Assembly (NCBI RefSeq): GCF_021432065.1
Contig: NZ_CP090364.1
Location: 2,928,601 to 2,992,600 of the forward strand
Length of the DNA: 64,000 nucleotides
Reading direction: 5' to 3'
From: Photobacterium sp. TLY01
GTDB lineage: Bacteria > Pseudomonadota > Gammaproteobacteria > Enterobacterales > Vibrionaceae
In this document: in pieces, positions 18,063-27,312 of the stretch
Layout of the letters: each line of letters begins with the position of its first letter
Position numbering within the stretch: position 1 is the stretch's first letter
The notes under the pieces: model-generated
Databases searched by the model: none
Told to the model about the DNA's origin: nothing
The model's input: only the letters and a program-made list of their open reading frames with translations
Translations under genes and position numbers: made by a program

Positions 18063-21000
18063 TTAATTAAACTCAAACTGATACAGTAAATCGACGGCAC
18101 TGTCGAGCCCCGAGACCGCTTCGATATACAAATCCTGCAACAGCTTATACCTGACGGTAAACTCACCGATGGGACTGAAGATACCCACGCCATATTTGAC
18201 CTGCAGACCCGGGTAGACATAACCACTAATCGTGACCTGAGAGTCATCGCCCGCGCCCGCGGTATCGAGCGCCAAATCCTGAATCCCGAACGCCTCGCCG
18301 ACATTGCCGACCAGCTGACTGCTGCGCGACAGTCCCATACTGATCAGCGCCGTCGTCATCGCACCGCCCCCTTCCGGCGATTCACTGTCGAGATCCCGGC
18401 CGCGTAACACGTATGACAGCGCATTCTGTTGCGGCATGGCCGGATCAGAGAAAATGTCCACCTTAGGCTCATCGGCTGGCCCGGTGACCCGAATCCCGGC
18501 GGTCACATCGTCTTCAATGTTGTTCGGATTACGAATCGCTTCCACCGACAAGTAAGGCTGATCCGCAGGCCCATTGAAGGTGATCTGACCTCTACGGATC
18601 ACCAGCTCCTGGCCAAAGGCCCGGTAGGTCCCGTCGTCAACCCGGATTTCGCCATAGACGAGTGGGGCTTTGTCCTGCTGATTGACTTTCAGATTCCCTG
18701 ACAGTCCGGCATCCAGACCAAAAGCCGATAAACGCACATCCGGGCCAATCTTCACCATCACATTGGTTTTGATGGCAAAGGGAACTTTATTACCGGTATC
18801 CACCGGCTTGAGATCATCGGTCAGCAGAATTTCATCGTCCGAAACCTGTACCGCAGATTCCGGTAAACGGTCTACCGTGATCCGGCCCCATGGAATGGAA
18901 ACTGTGCCGCTGATTTCAGCCACCTGGGGTGCCGCACTGATCTTCAGGTTAGGCGACACCTTCATGGCAATCATAGGTGGCACATTCACTTCAAGCTCAC
19001 GCCCGTTCACCTTCAGGTTAGCACTCCAGTTGGCCATATCGGCCCAGTTCGCATCCCCCTGCAGCACAAGGCGACCATCAGGGGTATCGAGCTTGCCGCG
19101 CACAATGGCACTGTAGCCACTGAAGGTAGCGACAACCTCGCCTCGTTCAAGATCCAGCGGGACTTTTCTGCCAATCGCTTTGAGCTCGGTGATTTTAAAT
19201 ACACCATTCACCTGAGGCTGCATAATCGGCCCGGTTAAAAGTAAATCCGTATCCACCCGGCCTTTAAAAATGTCGTAATCGGCGACCAGAGGTTGCAGAA
19301 AATCCAGCCGGAACGTATCCAGCTTCACTTTGGCCTCTATCTGCTGTTCACCTGATAGCTGGGTAATTCGGGCGTTGCCCGACAAATCCCCGTTATCTTT
19401 AAACGCCACCAGCCAGTCTGTCGTAAGCACGTCATCACGCATGTCAGCATTGAGGGTGATCTGATCCCAGCCAATCGCCAGCGGTGGCTGATCTGCCGCC
19501 GCCTGCTGTCGGAATCCGCCGGCAGGCAACCTGACCTGAACCTGCAACACAGGCGCTTGTTGCGGCGACCAGCCGACGTTGGCTGTGGCATTGGCTTCAC
19601 CATCCAGTTTTATCTCTGGCGGCAGGAACGGCTGCAGGATGGAAAAACCGAGTTTATTGATAGCAAGGCTCGCCTGCCCACTCGCGCCGGCATCCAAAGG
19701 CTGAGTCAGACACACAGAGGCGTCTTTTTGCTGCCAGCAATGCGGAGCGACAGAGACGCTCTGCTTACTCAAACTGTATGCCAACGCTGTAGGCTGATTA
19801 AGCTGCCACAGGCCAACGGGAGTTTCAAGATTGCCGCGTTGCAGCATCCCCTGCCAACCCTGCTGTCTGTCCAGACTGCCTTGTAAAGCGAGCGCTGTGC
19901 TCACAGGCTCACCCTTCAGATCAAGACGGAGTGTATGCTGGGCTTCAGTTCCCTTAAAAGAGATGTCCAGGGCTTCCAGCTTGGCCGCATCCTGATAACT
20001 GCCTTCTCTGGCACTCAGCGTGATATCGGCTGTCAGTGCAGGCAGTGGTGTCACACGGCCTTTCAGGTTAAGACTTTTTAATTGTGCCAAATCCTGCCAG
20101 CCCAGTGCCTGCCCCACTAAATTCAGATCTATCGTTGGCTCAGCCAGCGTGCCGCTTAAGCGTAAGTCGCCGTTTACTCTGCCGCGTAAACCGGGCACAG
20201 ACTGAGCGAGATCCGGCGCATTCACCAATGCAGACAGATCCCAGGTTTGCTTCAGGCTCCCTTTCGCATTCAGCCCGTTCGGTCCGTGCTTAAGAACCAG
20301 TCCCTGGGTAACCAGTTCCAGATCTCCTTTCCCGCCTGCATCCTGAGCATCAAGCTGACCGGCCAGCGTAAAAGGCTGACCTATCACTTCACCATCGACG
20401 TTCAGCTCAGGCAATTTAACGAACCAGCCACCAGCCGCCGTTAATCCGCCTGAGGTGCTAAGCTTGCCACTCAGCTTACCTTCCGCGGCGGGCCATTCCA
20501 GTCCGGGCTGAATATCGCTAAACGAGAGGTTGCCCTGCCAGCTCACCGTCTTTGCCCAGCTCGCCTGAGCGTTGCCCGTAACCTGACCACCCAGACTGTT
20601 AACGGTCAGGCTTTCCAGTACAACATCAGTCAGGGATCCTGCTCCCTTCAGGCTGACATCAACGGCCGGCATAGGCTCACCGTCTGCTTTGGTTGCGGCG
20701 TCAAAAGTAAAACTGTCTAAATTTCCTTTTGCATTGATAACCGTCTCTTTCGCAACAAAATCAGGCTTGTCATCTAACGGCCACTGTAAGTTATTACTCA
20801 CCACCTTGAAGTCAAAAGGCAGATCGGCATCCAGCGGAGACAGCTTTCCCGTCACCTTGGCATCCAGCTTTCCACTGAGTGCAACATCCAGCATCAGTTG
20901 CTGCAATGACCCTGACGCCGAGAGATCAATATGATGTCCCTGCACCGGCTCCATCGCAATGTCAGATTTCGCCTTTAATGTCAGTGGGTACTCACCACTT

Positions 21001-21836
21001 AGCTCAGCTTCTCCTTCGGCATCGAGTGTGGCTTGCGGCACATCAACAAACAAGCGGGTCAGTGTGACCTTACTGTTTTCTGCTTCTGCGATTAACTCCA
21101 GTTCATTCACTTTTTGCGGGGTCGCCCCTTCCAGCAAAAAGTCTTTCACGGTAAAACGTTCCACAGTCACTTTCAGCGGTAACACCACCTCAGGCAGTAC
21201 GATACGCTCTTGCTTTTCCTGACTATAAGCCTCTGCAACGTCTTCTGCCTGATCTTCAGTCTGTTCCTGTATCTCTTTCTCTGCAGGCGGCGTCAGATTC
21301 AGGACTATACCTTCCCAGTCTGTGGGTTTCAGGGTTAAGTGGCTACCCTGCATCTGGGCAGCCGAGCTGAAACGCTGCCAGCGCACTTTATTACCCAGAA
21401 TATTCAGATCAATGTCATTCAGCGTTAAACGATCCAGCCGGACTGGGACCGGCAACGCAATTTCTGTTAACGGCTCTCCCGGCTCTTCTTCGTCCGGTTC
21501 ACTGGGAGGCAGCTCTGGCATGGAGAATGTCAAACCACTCAGACTCAGTTCTTGCACGCACAGTGCCGGAATAGGCAGACAATCATCATTGATAACCAGT
21601 GTGAGACTGTCGCTATTAAGCTCCAGCAAATCGTCCTTGTAACGGACACCGAGGAGTGTAAATCCTTTCAGCAGGGCGCCGTTGCTGTCTTGCACTGTCA
21701 GTGCAGGCACGGCCGTCTGGGCCCCCCACAGGGCGAGGCGAACCCCGGCATGGGTATATAACAGTGCCCAGAGCGCCAGTGTCAGCAGTAACACAAACGT
21801 CAGCAGGCCAATCATCAATCTCTTCAACCAGATCAT
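18063..21836 (-). CDS. tamB: Translocation and assembly module TamB
   Basis: This 1257-residue envelope protein spans the periplasm and works with TamA in outer-membrane protein assembly and probably phospholipid transport. An N-terminal membrane anchor (LKRLMIGLLTFVLLLTLALW, ~4-23) is followed by a very long beta-helical region of repeats. The C-terminal DUF490/TamB domain includes VDDGTYRAFGQELVIRRGQI and the end signature YIEAVSGLDSAVDLLYQFEF. Length matches E. coli TamB (1259). The start overlaps the tamA stop by 4 bases (ATGA type), so translation is coupled. Confidence 0.96.
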   Translation of the reverse strand: MIWLKRLMIGLLTFVLLLTLALWALLYTHAGVRLALWGAQTAVPALTVQDSNGALLKGFTLLGVRYKDDLLELNSDSLTLVINDDCLPIPALCVQELSLSGLTFSMPELPPSEPDEEEPGEPLTEIALPVPVRLDRLTLNDIDLNILGNKVRWQRFSSAAQMQGSHLTLKPTDWEGIVLNLTPPAEKEIQEQTEDQAEDVAEAYSQEKQERIVLPEVVLPLKVTVERFTVKDFLLEGATPQKVNELELIAEAENSKVTLTRLFVDVPQATLDAEGEAELSGEYPLTLKAKSDIAMEPVQGHHIDLSASGSLQQLMLDVALSGKLDAKVTGKLSPLDADLPFDFKVVSNNLQWPLDDKPDFVAKETVINAKGNLDSFTFDAATKADGEPMPAVDVSLKGAGSLTDVVLESLTVNSLGGQVTGNAQASWAKTVSWQGNLSFSDIQPGLEWPAAEGKLSGKLSTSGGLTAAGGWFVKLPELNVDGEVIGQPFTLAGQLDAQDAGGKGDLELVTQGLVLKHGPNGLNAKGSLKQTWDLSALVNAPDLAQSVPGLRGRVNGDLRLSGTLAEPTIDLNLVGQALGWQDLAQLKSLNLKGRVTPLPALTADITLSAREGSYQDAAKLEALDISFKGTEAQHTLRLDLKGEPVSTALALQGSLDRQQGWQGMLQRGNLETPVGLWQLNQPTALAYSLSKQSVSVAPHCWQQKDASVCLTQPLDAGASGQASLAINKLGFSILQPFLPPEIKLDGEANATANVGWSPQQAPVLQVQVRLPAGGFRQQAAADQPPLAIGWDQITLNADMRDDVLTTDWLVAFKDNGDLSGNARITQLSGEQQIEAKVKLDTFRLDFLQPLVADYDIFKGRVDTDLLLTGPIMQPQVNGVFKITELKAIGRKVPLDLERGEVVATFSGYSAIVRGKLDTPDGRLVLQGDANWADMANWSANLKVNGRELEVNVPPMIAMKVSPNLKISAAPQVAEISGTVSIPWGRITVDRLPESAVQVSDDEILLTDDLKPVDTGNKVPFAIKTNVMVKIGPDVRLSAFGLDAGLSGNLKVNQQDKAPLVYGEIRVDDGTYRAFGQELVIRRGQITFNGPADQPYLSVEAIRNPNNIEDDVTAGIRVTGPADEPKVDIFSDPAMPQQNALSYVLRGRDLDSESPEGGGAMTTALISMGLSRSSQLVGNVGEAFGIQDLALDTAGAGDDSQVTISGYVYPGLQVKYGVGIFSPIGEFTVRYKLLQDLYIEAVSGLDSAVDLLYQFEFN

Positions 21837-23554
21837 AATTCAGGCCCCAGCACGAAGTGAATTTGGAAACGATCATCAGGTTTGTCCAGCCCCCAGGCGA
21901 AGTCGAGCCGAATCGGGCCGACCGGCGATGCCCAGCGTATCCCTACACCCGCGCCTGCCTGCCAGTCCGGGCTGTCTGTCCAGGACGAACCGTAATCGTA
22001 AAACAGGGCTCCCCACCAGTTGCCGGTCAGCCGGTACTGATATTCCAGCGAGGAGGCCAGCATAAACTCACCACCAATCTGCTGCCCCTCGCTGTCCCTT
22101 GGTGAAATGGACTCGTAGCTGTAGCCACGCAAGCTGCTATCCCCACCGATAAAAAAGCGCATGGACGGCGGGATATCTTCTATCTTTTCTGCCCAGATGG
22201 CCCCGGCGTCCAGACGGGCCAGGCCCCGGTGATCTTCAGCAAAAGTACGGATCCAGGCACTGCGGCCGCGCAGTTTTGCCAAACGGGTATCAGAACCCAG
22301 CGCAGGGTCGGAATACTCCAGTTTAAGCAGTTGCTTATCTCCCCAGGTCGGCCAGCTACCACCACGCAAGCGGGTGCGGTCAATACTGACCCCGGGAATA
22401 ACCATAAAGGCGGAGCCTGTCTCAAAGGCACCCTGATTGTAGTCCTCATACAGTAAACGCACCGACGCAACGCCATTCCAGACCTGGTCAAAGTTCCAGT
22501 GCCGCTCAACGCCAAGATGGTACTCGGTACTGATAGTGTCGTGATTGTCCACATAGCGAATTGCCCCGATGAGCTTGTAGTAATCATCCAGCACATTATC
22601 GAGCGGAATTTTATACGTCGCTTCAACTTTCGGCTGCACCTTAGAGATCTCAGTACGAACATCCAGACTGTGGCCTTCACTGTTTATCCAGGGCTTACGC
22701 CAGTTGAATTTCAAACGCGCACCGACATCGGTCGAATAACCGATACCGGTTTCGATTTTGTTTCTCACTTCCGGCCTGAGGTTAACCTGAATGGGCACCA
22801 CATCCCCTTGCAGATCGCTCACATCCCCGCCAACAAAAATGGAAGAGAACCAGCCTACGCTCGACAGGCGCTGATTAAACTCCCCCACGTCAGAGACCAG
22901 ATAGTAGTCACCTTCATCAAACGGGGCTAACGAACGGACTTTCGTTTCGTTAATCTGGCTGCCGGTGATCAGAATTTCACCGTATTTGTAACGTTTTCCG
23001 GAATCAAATTCGATGTGGATAAAAGCCTGATTACGGCCAGGCGCCACTTCCAGCCGGCTGGTTTTCAGTTCGGCATCAAAATAGCCCTTGCGCAAAGCCA
23101 GGCTTTCCAGGCTGGATTTGAATGAATCGTACTTGCCGTGGTTAAGGGTTCTGCCCAGTTCTAAATCGCTATCGCGTTTGAGAACAAAAAAATCCAGATC
23201 ATCAGCGGCTTCGCCCTTGATCTGAATATCACTTCTGGCAATTTTAGTGCTCGGGCCGGCATCAACCGTGACAGTCAAAGTGCTGTCCTCGCCGTCTTCG
23301 TCGACACTAAAAACAATATCAGGCTGGTAACGACCAAGCGCTTTCAGCGCGGTACGGATTTCTTTTTCAACCTGACCTTTGAACCGTAAAGATGTGCTGT
23401 AATCTTCCTTAGGAATGGCAGCAACATAAATATCCACATTTTTCTTCAGGCTGCCTTTCAGCCCAGTCACAATAAGTTCCGTTTCTGCCACAGCAGGCAT
23501 GGTTACCACTAAAGCGACAACTGTGAACATACAGCGTCGAAACAAGGTCATCAT
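21833..23554 (-). CDS. tamA: Outer membrane translocation subunit TamA
   Basis: A 573-residue Omp85-family protein. The signal peptide (FRRCMFTVVALVVTMPAVAE) is cleaved after about residue 23. Three POTRA domains follow to about residue 265, then a 16-strand barrel. The lid-lock motif region GGDSSLRGYSYESISP (~473-488) and the barrel end WASPVGPIRLDFAWGL are characteristic. Length matches E. coli TamA (577). It is the first gene of tamA-tamB-ytfP and divergent from msrA. Confidence 0.96.
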   Translation of the reverse strand: MMTLFRRCMFTVVALVVTMPAVAETELIVTGLKGSLKKNVDIYVAAIPKEDYSTSLRFKGQVEKEIRTALKALGRYQPDIVFSVDEDGEDSTLTVTVDAGPSTKIARSDIQIKGEAADDLDFFVLKRDSDLELGRTLNHGKYDSFKSSLESLALRKGYFDAELKTSRLEVAPGRNQAFIHIEFDSGKRYKYGEILITGSQINETKVRSLAPFDEGDYYLVSDVGEFNQRLSSVGWFSSIFVGGDVSDLQGDVVPIQVNLRPEVRNKIETGIGYSTDVGARLKFNWRKPWINSEGHSLDVRTEISKVQPKVEATYKIPLDNVLDDYYKLIGAIRYVDNHDTISTEYHLGVERHWNFDQVWNGVASVRLLYEDYNQGAFETGSAFMVIPGVSIDRTRLRGGSWPTWGDKQLLKLEYSDPALGSDTRLAKLRGRSAWIRTFAEDHRGLARLDAGAIWAEKIEDIPPSMRFFIGGDSSLRGYSYESISPRDSEGQQIGGEFMLASSLEYQYRLTGNWWGALFYDYGSSWTDSPDWQAGAGVGIRWASPVGPIRLDFAWGLDKPDDRFQIHFVLGPEL

Positions 23555-23765
23555 TCTTATTTGTCTTCACTTATTAGAATGTTATTAGATAGTGCGCATA
23601 CTTTATTCTGACAAGAGCTGAGCGAAGTGCCAACCTTTCCGGTAAAAGAAAACAATCAAGCAAATTTCCGGTCTGTTAGGTTATAGGTGTAACACGGCTA
23701 TTGATTGTCAGTGCCGAATCCTCTACTTTCTGGCTCATTAACAGTGTAATTAGGAAAATCATGTC

Positions 23766-24395
23766 ATGGATAAACAGCAGATGATCTCCCCTGAAGCGGC
23801 CCTGCCAGGCCGTTCAACGCCAGTGATCCCCACTGAAACTCACGCCATCTTTGGCACCCGACTAGATGCTGCTGTACCTGAAGGTATGGAAGAAATCGTA
23901 CTGGGAATGGGATGCTTCTGGGGCGCGGAACGCCTGTTCTGGAAACAGCCTGGCGTCATCAACACGGCGGTAGGCTACAGTGGCGGCTTTACCCCCAATC
24001 CGACCTATCAGGAAGTGTGTACCGGACAGACGGGCCATACTGAAGTGGTTCGCGTGATTTTTGATCCGGCACAAACCACACTGGATGAGTTACTTGCTCA
24101 GTTTTGGGAAAGTCATGACCCAACACAGGGCATGCGTCAGGGTAATGACATTGGTACCCAGTATCGCTCTGTCATCTATACCACCAGTCAGGAGCAACAG
24201 GCTCAGGCAGAAAGCAGCAAGGAAAGGTACCAGTCAGCACTGCAGGCCGAGCAGCGAGCTGCCACTATCACCACTGAAATCTTACCTGCCGCTGCGTTTT
24301 ACTACGCTGAAGATTACCACCAGCAGTATCTGGAAAAGAATCCGCAGGGTTACTGCGGCTTGGGTGGAACCGGTGTTTGCATGCCCCCTCAGTAA
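23766..24395 (+). CDS. msrA: Peptide methionine sulfoxide reductase MsrA
   Basis: This 209-residue repair enzyme reduces methionine-S-sulfoxide in proteins. The catalytic motif [11 protein letters not shown] holds the nucleophilic Cys (~residue 51). The C-terminal [14 protein letters not shown] holds the recycling cysteines. The N-terminal extension ([15 protein letters not shown]) is shared with E. coli MsrA (212 aa), supporting this start. It is divergent from tamA, as in E. coli. Confidence 0.97.
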   Translation: MDKQQMISPEAALPGRSTPVIPTETHAIFGTRLDAAVPEGMEEIVLGMGCFWGAERLFWKQPGVINTAVGYSGGFTPNPTYQEVCTGQTGHTEVVRVIFDPAQTTLDELLAQFWESHDPTQGMRQGNDIGTQYRSVIYTTSQEQQAQAESSKERYQSALQAEQRAATITTEILPAAAFYYAEDYHQQYLEKNPQGYCGLGGTGVCMPPQ

Positions 24396-24427
24396 ATCTC
24401 TCAGCCAGCGTCAGGCCAGTTCTGGCG

Positions 24428-24643
24428 CTAGCTACTGTAACTGGCGGCAGCCAGCACCTGAATTTCTTTATTCACTTCCGACAACACACTCAATGCTTTT
24501 TTATTACGGCTGGCGGGGGGGAGTAAACGTCCGCAGTCAAACTCGAAAGCCCCGATACCCACAATGAACAGCCGGCCCCGAAAGTAACTTTTCACATAAC
24601 GTGCAATCTGGTTTGGACGATATTGTTTAAATATTTTTAGCAT
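24428..24643 (-). CDS. ytfK: YtfK family protein (DUF1107)
   Basis: A 71-residue protein of the DUF1107/YtfK family: LKIFKQYRPNQIARYVKSYF, RGRLFIVGIGAFEFDCGRLL and SVLSEVNKEIQVL align with E. coli YtfK (68 aa). E. coli YtfK binds SpoT and shifts it toward (p)ppGpp synthesis under phosphate or fatty-acid starvation. I use the ATG at 24643, where homologues begin; the longer frame adds only five residues. It is convergent with msrA. In E. coli the order is ytfJ-ytfK-ytfL-msrA. Confidence 0.88.
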   Translation of the reverse strand: MLKIFKQYRPNQIARYVKSYFRGRLFIVGIGAFEFDCGRLLPPASRNKKALSVLSEVNKEIQVLAAASYSS

Positions 24644-24952
24644 AATATCCCTCAACACTCAGAACCTGTGACCCTTAATAGACAAAAAAGTTGCCTTGCT
24701 TGTGTCAAAAATATGCAAAACGCTTGCCAGTTATATTTTTGTTCTTATCGCGACAAAAGAGCCACGCCAACTTTAGGACATGACACTTCAACCTGCCCAA
24801 TTTCTTTGCCAGAGAGGTATTTCACCACGCACATTTCTGCCAATTGACAGGCAAAAACAGTGATACGCTTCAAGGATAACAAACTGGTTCTACCAGTTCC
24901 CCGAAACTCAACTACTATAAGACAGCACAACCATAAACAAGGAATAACATTC
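24644..24952. promoter_or_regulatory. ytfK / ytfJ divergent control region
   Basis: A 309-bp gap between divergent genes with no believable coding frame. Promoter-like parts for ytfJ include TTGACA near 24844 and, separately, TATAAG at about 24916. For ytfK there is no obvious consensus box. No operator was recognised. Confidence 0.4.
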
Positions 24953-25510
24953 ATGAACATGAAGTCACTGCTATCACTTTGCGTATTGTTACCCGCACTC
25001 ACATTACCGGCTCATGCCCATAATCTTACAGTCGGTCAGCCTTTACCCAGCACCAGCGTTGCTGATAAAGGTGAGCTTATCCTGCAAGGCAACGACATCC
25101 TCTATCAGCCTTGGCAAACCAGCCAGCTCAGCGGTAAAGTCCGGGTGATTCAAGCCATTGCCGGAAGAAGCTCAGCTAAAGAGCTCAATGCCCCTTTTAT
25201 TGAAACCATCAAGTCCGCTAATCTCCCTCATGATCAGTACCAGACCACCACCATCATCAATCAGGATGATGCGATTTGGGGCACCGGCGGTTTCGTGAAA
25301 TCCTCAGCAGAAGACAGTAAAAAAGAATTTGCCTGGTCATCAATTGTGCTGGATGCCACAGGTCAGGTTCGTTCGCGCTGGGCGCTGAAAGAGGAGAGCT
25401 CTGCCATTATCGTGCTGGATCCGGCGGGTAAGGTGGTGTTTGTCAAAGAAGGCGAGTTAAGCCGCAGTGACATTGAGCAGGCGATGTCAAAAATTCAGTC
25501 TCTGCTGTAA
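24953..25510 (+). CDS. ytfJ: YtfJ family periplasmic protein
   Basis: This 185-residue secreted protein belongs to the YtfJ family of thioredoxin-fold-like proteins. The signal peptide (LLSLCVLLPALTLPAHA) ends near residue 20. The mature part HNLTVGQPLPSTSV, GKVRVIQAIAGRSSAKELNA, the QDDAIWGTGGFVKSS region and SSAIIVLDPAGKVVFVKEG match E. coli YtfJ (184 aa). No CxxC motif is seen, so it is not an obvious redox enzyme; its function is unknown. The ATG at 24953 follows AAGGAA and places the signal peptide correctly, unlike the upstream ATG in the same frame. Confidence 0.93.
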   Translation: MNMKSLLSLCVLLPALTLPAHAHNLTVGQPLPSTSVADKGELILQGNDILYQPWQTSQLSGKVRVIQAIAGRSSAKELNAPFIETIKSANLPHDQYQTTTIINQDDAIWGTGGFVKSSAEDSKKEFAWSSIVLDATGQVRSRWALKEESSAIIVLDPAGKVVFVKEGELSRSDIEQAMSKIQSLL

Positions 25511-25522
25511 TCTGTCTTCCCG

Positions 25523-25561
25523 GAAAGGGTGTAATAATATATCATTACATCCTTTCTTTTT
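25523..25561 (+). promoter_or_regulatory. Long palindrome: ytfJ terminator and/or Zur-type operator
   Basis: The palindrome is centred between 25539 and 25540. GAAAGG (25523-25528) pairs with CCTTTC (25551-25556), and TGTAAT (25530-25535) pairs with ATTACA (25544-25549), with a G.U-compatible pair between the two arms. Fifteen of seventeen base pairs are complementary. A T-run (25557-25561) follows, so it has full intrinsic-terminator form. The AT-rich core with GTAAT/ATTAC arms directly before a zinc-type operon also resembles a Zur operator, although spacing differs from the E. coli consensus. Both readings are inference. Confidence 0.6.
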
Positions 25562-25574
25562 GTGAGGCAGCAAC

Positions 25575-25901
25575 TTGAAGGTGCGTATCCCGCTCAACCA
25601 GAGATGGCATCAGGGGCTTTTGGCACTGATCTTCAGCCTGTTCATTCTGGCTTTTCCCCTTCAAGTGCTTCACAAACTTGATGCGCTGAATCAGCCGCAG
25701 CATTCCGAGCAGGACTGCCCCTGCCACCATGTTGTTTCCAATGATTTGCCTCCGCCGCAGATAGATCTTCCTGTCATTCGTCCTGTCGCTCACCAATCGA
25801 CCCGATATCGACACCGTCTTTCCGACTGGCTCAGTGCCCAAGCGTCTGCCCGGGATCCGCCTGTGTTCTCCCACCCGTTCCACCCTGATTTCACTGTTTA
25901 A
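25575..25901 (+). CDS. Small membrane-anchored Cys/His protein, first gene of the zinc operon
   Basis: I do not recognise a named domain. The frame starts at TTG (25575) with GAGG 7 bases before it; there is no ATG near the N-terminus. The 108-residue product has one hydrophobic segment (GLLALIFSLFILAFPLQVL, ~14-32), then a CPCHH cluster (~48-52) and a basic, His-containing tail. This suggests a membrane-anchored metal-binding protein. It ends 17 bp before the His-rich DUF2796 gene and probably shares its promoter. In vibrios a zrg operon of similar make-up is zinc/Zur-controlled; matching this gene to a specific zrg letter is not possible here. Confidence 0.65.
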   Translation: MKVRIPLNQRWHQGLLALIFSLFILAFPLQVLHKLDALNQPQHSEQDCPCHHVVSNDLPPPQIDLPVIRPVAHQSTRYRHRLSDWLSAQASARDPPVFSHPFHPDFTV

Positions 25902-25918
25902 TTTTTTGGGAGTAACAC

Positions 25919-26566
25919 ATGCCAACTCAACATTTCCTTGCAGCCACCTTGCTGCTGATTTCTGCCGCCACCTGCGCCGCTCCGGCCTGGGCATACACAC
26001 AGCATGAAGCACATCTTCATGGCCAGGTTGAACTGAATATGGCGCAGGACGGCAATGACCTGCTGTTAGAGATCACCGCACCTGCTGCGGATGTCACCGG
26101 ATTTGAACATCCACCGGAAACAGACGCGGAACAACAGGCACTCAAAGATGCCGTGCAGACACTGAATCGCCCTGACACGCTGCTGGCGTTAAATGCCGAA
26201 GCAGGATGCCAGCTTCATGAACATCATGTGTCACATACCCTTTCAGAGCACACTGAAACTCACAATCATGACCATGAGCATGAGAAGCACAGTGATCACG
26301 ATCATGATGAGCATGAAGGACACGACCACCATGACCACGAGCAACACAGCGAACATGATCACGATGATCATGAGCGTCCTAGTAAGCATGGTGAATTCAG
26401 TATTCAGTATACCTATCACTGCGAGGCCATCGACAAACTCAGTACACTGACGCTAAAGTGGTTCGCTCAGTTCCCGGCTACAGAGAAAATTCAGCTGCAA
26501 GCAATTACAGCGAAAGGCCAGCACGCCACAACACTGACGGCCAGTCAGGCCGAATTTCGTTTCTAA
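25919..26566 (+). CDS. zrgA: His-rich periplasmic zinc-binding protein (DUF2796, ZrgA-like)
   Basis: A 215-residue secreted protein. A signal peptide (ATLLLISAATCAAPAWA) ends near residue 25, followed by the DUF2796 start QHEAHLHGQVELNMAQDGND. A central stretch of about 60 residues (~100-160) is almost only H, D and E, a zinc-binding disordered loop. The C-terminal part has FSIQYTYHCEAIDKL and the ending ASQAEFRF. ZrgA of Vibrio is a periplasmic zinc-acquisition protein of this family, encoded with an ABC transporter. A terminator-like hairpin right after the gene would allow extra ZrgA relative to the transporter. Confidence 0.88.
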   Translation: MPTQHFLAATLLLISAATCAAPAWAYTQHEAHLHGQVELNMAQDGNDLLLEITAPAADVTGFEHPPETDAEQQALKDAVQTLNRPDTLLALNAEAGCQLHEHHVSHTLSEHTETHNHDHEHEKHSDHDHDEHEGHDHHDHEQHSEHDHDDHERPSKHGEFSIQYTYHCEAIDKLSTLTLKWFAQFPATEKIQLQAITAKGQHATTLTASQAEFRF

Positions 26567-26583
26567 GCCAGAATGAGTCTAAG

Positions 26584-26608
26584 AAAAGGGAGCTGTGGCT
26601 CCCTTTTT
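26584..26608 (+). terminator. Attenuator-like terminator inside the zinc operon
   Basis: Arms AAAAGGGAGC (26584-26593) and GCTCCCTTTT (26598-26607) form a perfect 10-bp stem with loop TGTG and a T-run at the 3' arm. It lies 17 bp after zrgA and 12 bp before the ATPase gene, inside an otherwise continuous operon. Confidence 0.85.
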
Positions 26609-26619
26609 GGGAGAGCAGC

Positions 26620-27312
26620 ATGACAATAATCCAATTCGATCAGGTCCGTTTTCGCTGGCCGGATCAAAACGACGATATCCTCAGGATCGCCTCTTTCTCA
26701 TTGTCTCAGGGCGAAAAAGTCTTCCTTCAAGGGCCAAGCGGCAGTGGAAAATCAACCTTACTCAGCTTAATGGCAGGTATCCACCAGCCCTTACAAGGTG
26801 ACATCCGGCTTCTGGGGGAATCCTTCAGTGCTCTGTCTGCATCAAAACGAGATCGTCGCCGGGCTGACCATATTGGTTATATTTTCCAGCAGTTCAATCT
26901 GTTGCCTTATCTTTCCGTGATAGACAATGTCTTGTTACCCTGCCGCTTTTCAGCGCTCCGAAAAAAGAAAACAGCCAATCCCGAACAAGAAGCAAAACGG
27001 CTTCTGAAGTCATTGCAGTTACCTGAATCCTGTCTGTCCCGCCAGGTGACACAACTCAGCATCGGACAACAGCAGCGTGTGGCTGCTGCGCGCGCTCTGA
27101 TAGGACGCCCGGCATTACTCATCGCCGATGAGCCAACCTCTGCGCTGGATCATGACAATCGCAATCACTTTATTCAACTCCTGATGGATGAATGTGAACA
27201 GGCCGGCGCCAGCCTGCTGTTTGTCAGTCACGATCCAACCCTGACCAATGGGTTCGAGCGCATTTTGAACCTCAAAGATCTTAACCATTGCGAGTCGGAG
27301 AAGCAGACATGA
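26620..27312 (+). CDS. ABC transporter ATPase of the zinc operon
   Basis: A 230-residue LolD/MacB-type ATPase. It has Walker A GPSGSGKSTLLSLMAG (~38), the Q-loop region IFQQFNLLPYLSVIDNVLLP, signature LSIGQQQRVAAARAL, Walker B LLIADEPTSALD and the H-loop LFVSHDP. The start at ATG 26620 follows GGGAGAG; an upstream frame running back into zrgA is an artefact. Its stop overlaps the permease start (ATGA, 27309-27312). In the zrg-like context it powers the adjacent MacB-like permease; the transported species is inferred to relate to zinc, not shown. Confidence 0.93.
   Translation: MTIIQFDQVRFRWPDQNDDILRIASFSLSQGEKVFLQGPSGSGKSTLLSLMAGIHQPLQGDIRLLGESFSALSASKRDRRRADHIGYIFQQFNLLPYLSVIDNVLLPCRFSALRKKKTANPEQEAKRLLKSLQLPESCLSRQVTQLSIGQQQRVAAARALIGRPALLIADEPTSALDHDNRNHFIQLLMDECEQAGASLLFVSHDPTLTNGFERILNLKDLNHCESEKQT

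Noticed and set aside
26193..26450. Met/Ile-rich frame overlapping zrgA
   Set aside because: It is the +1 shadow of the His/Asp-rich codons of zrgA.
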